A DNA stretch of 7,927 nt from contig JAFWWX010000254.1 in assembly GCA_017517985.1 (NCBI GenBank), positions 1 through 7,927 of the forward strand, written 5' to 3'. Of this stretch, positions 5,343 to 7,927 are shown piece after piece. Both the position numbers and the translations under genes were made by a program. The stretch comes from Clostridia bacterium (GTDB taxonomy: Bacteria > Bacillota_A > Clostridia > Oscillospirales > CAG-382). The notes below the pieces were generated by a model. That model saw only the letters and a program-made list of their open reading frames with translations. It searched no databases and was not told the DNA's origin. Each line of letters opens with the position of its first letter. The stretch's first letter is position 1.

Positions 5343-7433
5343 ATGATTGAAAACTACAGAGTATTCAAAACAGAGTATGCAGGCAGACCTCTTGTTGTAG
5401 AAACAGGCAAGATTGCTCAGCTTGCAAACGGCGCAGCACTTGTAAAGTACGGCGAAACAACCATTCTTGCAACAGCAACAGCAAGCGATAAGCCCCGTGA
5501 CGGTATTGACTTTCTTCCTCTCTCAGTAGAGTATGAAGAAAGACTTTATGCAGTAGGAAGAATCCCCGGAAGCTTCCTCAAGCGTGAAGGAAAGCCTACA
5601 GAAAAGGCAATTCTCACTTCACGTGTAATTGACAGACCCGTAAGACCCCTCTTCCCGAAGGATCTTCGTAACGATGTTCTCGTTGACCTTCTTGTACTCT
5701 CTGTTGACCCCGACTGTTCTCCTGAAATTACCGGTATGATTGGTGCTTCTATCGCACTTTCCATATCCGATATTCCGTGGAACGGACCTATCGCAGGTGC
5801 ATTTGTTGGTCTTGTTGACGGCGAAATCGTTATCAATCCCACACAGGCACAGAGAGAAGTAAGCACACTTGAACTTACCGTTGCATCCAGCGAAAAGAAG
5901 GTTGTAATGATTGAAGCAGGTGCTAAGGAAATAGAAGATGACAAGATGTTTGAAGCTATTATGGCTGCATACAATGAGTCACAGACAGTAATTAAGTTTA
6001 TAAACGATATTGTTGCAGAAATCGGAAAGCCTAAATTCGGCTATCCTTCCTGTGAGGTTGATCACGACCTTTATGATAAGATTTCTGAATTTGCAATAGA
6101 AAAGGTAAGATTTGCTCTTGATACCGATGATAAGCTCGTTCGTGAAGAAAGACTTGGTAAGGTATACGAAGAAGTGTTTGCACAGTTCCCTGAAGACACA
6201 GAGGAAAGAAAGCCTGAAATGGAAGAGTGCCTCTACAAGCTTCAGAAGTTCGTTGTAAGAAGATGGCTTCTTGATGACGGCAAGCGTGTTGACGGAAGAA
6301 GACTTGATCAGATAAGACCTCTTGCTTCCGAAGTAGATATTACTCCCAGAACTCACGGCTCAGGTCTGTTTACAAGAGGTCAGACACAGGTTCTCACAAC
6401 AGCAACCCTCGGACCTGTAAGTGATGCGCAGATACTTGATGGTCTTGATGACGATGAGTCCAAGAGATATATGCACCACTACAATATGCCCAGCTATTCT
6501 GTAGGTGAAACAAAGCCTTCCAGAGGTCCCGGTAGACGTGAAATCGGTCACGGTGCACTTGCTGAACGTGCTCTTGTTCCTGTTCTTCCCTCAGTTGAAG
6601 AATTCCCCTATGCTATAAGACTTGTATCTGAAGTTGTATCCTCCAACGGTTCAACGTCCCAGGGTTCAATTTGTGCTTCAACTCTTGCTCTTATGGATGC
6701 AGGTGTTCCGATTAAAGCTCCTGTTGCGGGTATCTCCTGCGGTCTTATTACCGAAGGTGAAAGATGGATGACTATGATAGACATTCAGGGCCTTGAAGAC
6801 TTCTTCGGCGATATGGACTTTAAGGTAGCAGGTACAAAGAAGGGTATTACTGCAATTCAGATGGACCTTAAGATTGATGGTCTTACACCTGAAATCATAA
6901 AGGAAGCATTCCGTACAACAAGAGAAGGTCGTTTCCACATTCTCGACGATGTAATGCTCAAGGCAATAGCAGAACCCAGAGCAGAAGTTAAGGACTGCGC
7001 ACCAAAGATGCTTTCAACCAAGATTGATGTTGATAAGATCGCTGAAGTTATCGGTAAGGGTGGAAAGGTTATCCAGAAGATATGTGCAGATACAGGCGCT
7101 AAGATTGACATCGAAGATGACGGTAGCGTATTTATCTCCGGTATTGACAAGGAAGCATGCCTTAAGGCTCTTAAGACTGTTGAAGCGATAGCTCACGACC
7201 CTGAGGTTGGAACAGTATTCGTAGGAACAGTTACAAGAATTCTTGATTTCGGTGCATTTGTTGAATATGCACCCGGCAAGGAAGGTCTTTGCCACATTTC
7301 TAAGCTTGACAAGAAGAGAATTGCAAAGGTAACTGACGTTTGCAATGTTGGCGATGAAATCAAGGTTAAGATTATTAAGATTGACGACAAGGGCAGAATC
7401 GACCTTTCAAGAGCTGCTTGCCTTGAAGACTAA
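5343..7433 (+). CDS. pnp: Polyribonucleotide nucleotidyltransferase (PNPase)
   Basis: A 696-residue, normally trimeric, cytoplasmic 3'-to-5' phosphorolytic exoribonuclease that releases nucleoside diphosphates from RNA. Domains in order: first RNase PH core (about 10-210, with EERLYAVGRIPGSFLKREG), the helical linker (about 235-310), second RNase PH core (about 312-535), KH (about 553-615) and S1 (about 620-692). Catalytic elements of the second core are intact: the phosphate-binding PGRREIGHG (396-404, R398, R399, H403), SSNGSTSQGS (433-442) and the metal-binding EDFFGDMDF (D486, D490, D492). The KH loop is GKGG at 571-574. The family's usual GxxGSPGRREIGHG is here GETKPSRGPGRREIGHG, a mild variation. 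It has no long acidic tail. It follows rpsO, is probably co-transcribed with it, and I see no convincing separate promoter. The long leader stem just upstream suggests autoregulation. Confidence 0.98.
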   Translation: MIENYRVFKTEYAGRPLVVETGKIAQLANGAALVKYGETTILATATASDKPRDGIDFLPLSVEYEERLYAVGRIPGSFLKREGKPTEKAILTSRVIDRPVRPLFPKDLRNDVLVDLLVLSVDPDCSPEITGMIGASIALSISDIPWNGPIAGAFVGLVDGEIVINPTQAQREVSTLELTVASSEKKVVMIEAGAKEIEDDKMFEAIMAAYNESQTVIKFINDIVAEIGKPKFGYPSCEVDHDLYDKISEFAIEKVRFALDTDDKLVREERLGKVYEEVFAQFPEDTEERKPEMEECLYKLQKFVVRRWLLDDGKRVDGRRLDQIRPLASEVDITPRTHGSGLFTRGQTQVLTTATLGPVSDAQILDGLDDDESKRYMHHYNMPSYSVGETKPSRGPGRREIGHGALAERALVPVLPSVEEFPYAIRLVSEVVSSNGSTSQGSICASTLALMDAGVPIKAPVAGISCGLITEGERWMTMIDIQGLEDFFGDMDFKVAGTKKGITAIQMDLKIDGLTPEIIKEAFRTTREGRFHILDDVMLKAIAEPRAEVKDCAPKMLSTKIDVDKIAEVIGKGGKVIQKICADTGAKIDIEDDGSVFISGIDKEACLKALKTVEAIAHDPEVGTVFVGTVTRILDFGAFVEYAPGKEGLCHISKLDKKRIAKVTDVCNVGDEIKVKIIKIDDKGRIDLSRAACLED

Positions 7434-7481
7434 TTTATAATAGTTTAATATTTTAAATTAAATTTTAATGTAAAAAATTAT

Positions 7482-7525
7482 ACCTCCTGCGGTGGAATCA
7501 GTAGTCTGTCGCAGGAGGTCTTTTT
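7482..7525 (+). terminator. Intrinsic terminator of the rpsO-pnp operon
   Basis: A perfect 10-bp stem, ACCTCCTGCG/CGCAGGAGGT (7482-7491 with 7510-7519), around an 18-nt loop is followed by CTTTTT. It lies about 50 nt after the pnp stop. The opposite strand has an A/T-rich flank with a T-run slightly further off, so weak bidirectional action is possible. Confidence 0.92.
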
Positions 7526-7678
7526 ATAAAAAACTTTTTTTAGTTGCAAATATGGTAACATTTTTCCATTTGTAACATAAAATGAATAATATAATCCAGA
7601 ATAAAAAGATTTTTGTGAGAAATAATACTGTTGCAAGGGTTAAAAATGTTGTATGGATAAAATATTTACATAAATCTA
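7526..7678. other. A/T-rich spacer between the pnp terminator and the DUF1292 promoter
   Basis: No gene is visible. The only structure I see is an imperfect inverted repeat: GTTGCAAAT-AT-GG (7543-7555) against CCATTTGTAAC (7566-7576). It makes 11 pairs including one G-U, with a 2-nt bulge and a 10-nt loop. There is no U-tract after it. It could be a weak protein-binding site or a chance feature of A/T-rich DNA. Confidence 0.5.
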
Positions 7679-7707
7679 TTGACAATTTGCACATTTTGTT
7701 ATAAAAT
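7679..7707 (+). promoter_or_regulatory. Promoter of the DUF1292 gene
   Basis: A perfect -35 TTGACA (7679-7684), a 17-nt spacer and -10 TAAAAT (7702-7707). The transcript should begin near 7714, about 32 nt before the ATG. The gene is therefore independent of pnp, which already ends at a strong terminator. TTTGCACA follows just inside the -35, as at the phosphoesterase promoter. Confidence 0.88.
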
Positions 7708-7745
7708 ATATGCGGAAATGCAAACAAAAGATTGGAGAAAATACA

Positions 7746-7927
7746 ATGACAGAAGAAATAAAGAATGTTAACGAAGAGCTTGAAGGAGAACTTGACTCAA
7801 CAAAGGTAGTGGAAGAAATAGAAATGGTAACACTCACCGATGAGGATGGTAAGGAAACAGAGTTTGAGCTTATAGGAAGACTTACACTCCAGGGTAAGGA
7901 CTACATCGCCCTTATGGCTGAAGATAA
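7746..7927 (+). CDS. DUF1292 (YrzB-like) family protein, 3' end beyond the window
   Basis: The first 60 codons are present and the frame is open to the window edge. GGAG at 7734-7737 is 8 nt before the ATG. The N-terminus is acidic (EEIKNVNEELEGELD). It is followed by a stretch typical of DUF1292: MVTLTDEDGKETEFELIG (27-44), then LTLQGKDYIALMAED (46-60), matching the family pattern of a TLTDEDG strand, an F-E-L strand and a GK-Y-ALM strand. The family consists of small soluble Firmicutes proteins of unknown function, usually about 90-100 residues, so perhaps a third of the protein is missing here. Assignment is from motif recognition only. Confidence 0.85.
   Translation, partial: MTEEIKNVNEELEGELDSTKVVEEIEMVTLTDEDGKETEFELIGRLTLQGKDYIALMAED

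Noticed and set aside
7631..7659. TTGCAA...TGGATA as an extra promoter before the DUF1292 gene
   Set aside because: The -10 matches consensus poorly, while a near-perfect promoter at 7679-7707 is correctly placed.

Overview
The window looks like chromosomal DNA of a low-GC, Gram-positive gut or rumen Clostridia bacterium, probably Ruminococcus-like (Oscillospiraceae). The reasons are a secreted enzyme ending in a type I dockerin, strong GGAGG-type ribosome binding sites, A/T-rich TTGAC/TATAAT promoters, U-tailed intrinsic terminators, and a DUF1292 (YrzB-like) gene. The genus is inferred; nothing in the window proves it.

Left half, minus strand. At the left edge, a promoter and Shine-Dalgarno lead into a gene of which only the first 5 nt are present. 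Next is a 1215-residue secreted protein (3883 down to 236). It has a signal peptide, a complete calcineurin-like metallophosphoesterase domain, an FN3-like region, a beta-helix-like region with GG-x-F repeats at an exact 28-residue period, a carboxypeptidase-regulatory-like beta domain and a C-terminal dockerin. It has its own near-consensus promoter and a 9-bp GC-rich terminator. Upstream of it is a monocistronic XRE-family helix-turn-helix regulator (4430 down to 4056), also with its own promoter and terminator.

Right half, plus strand. A divergent promoter drives rpsO (ribosomal protein S15) behind a leader of about 195 nt. That leader folds into several hairpins, including a candidate three-way junction, and contains a 27-codon ORF with its own ribosome binding site. 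rpsO is followed by pnp (polynucleotide phosphorylase) in the widely conserved rpsO-pnp order. The 254-nt spacer holds two large RNA hairpins: a 15-bp stem without a U-tract, and an exceptionally long stem (28 pairs over 29 positions) just before the pnp ribosome binding site. By analogy with Escherichia coli and Streptomyces, these are candidate RNase III sites for processing and PNPase autoregulation. pnp ends at a strong terminator. A DUF1292 gene with its own promoter then runs off the right edge.

How the parts relate. S15 and PNPase form a translation/RNA-turnover operon that is probably regulated after transcription by the structured leader and spacer. The phosphoesterase is an extracellular, probably cohesin-anchored enzyme with no visible link to that operon. 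The XRE regulator is uncharacterised. Its promoter, the phosphoesterase promoter and the DUF1292 promoter share a TTT(G/A)CAC element just inside a 17-nt spacer, which may or may not reflect common control. I see no mobile element, CRISPR array, tRNA or rRNA.
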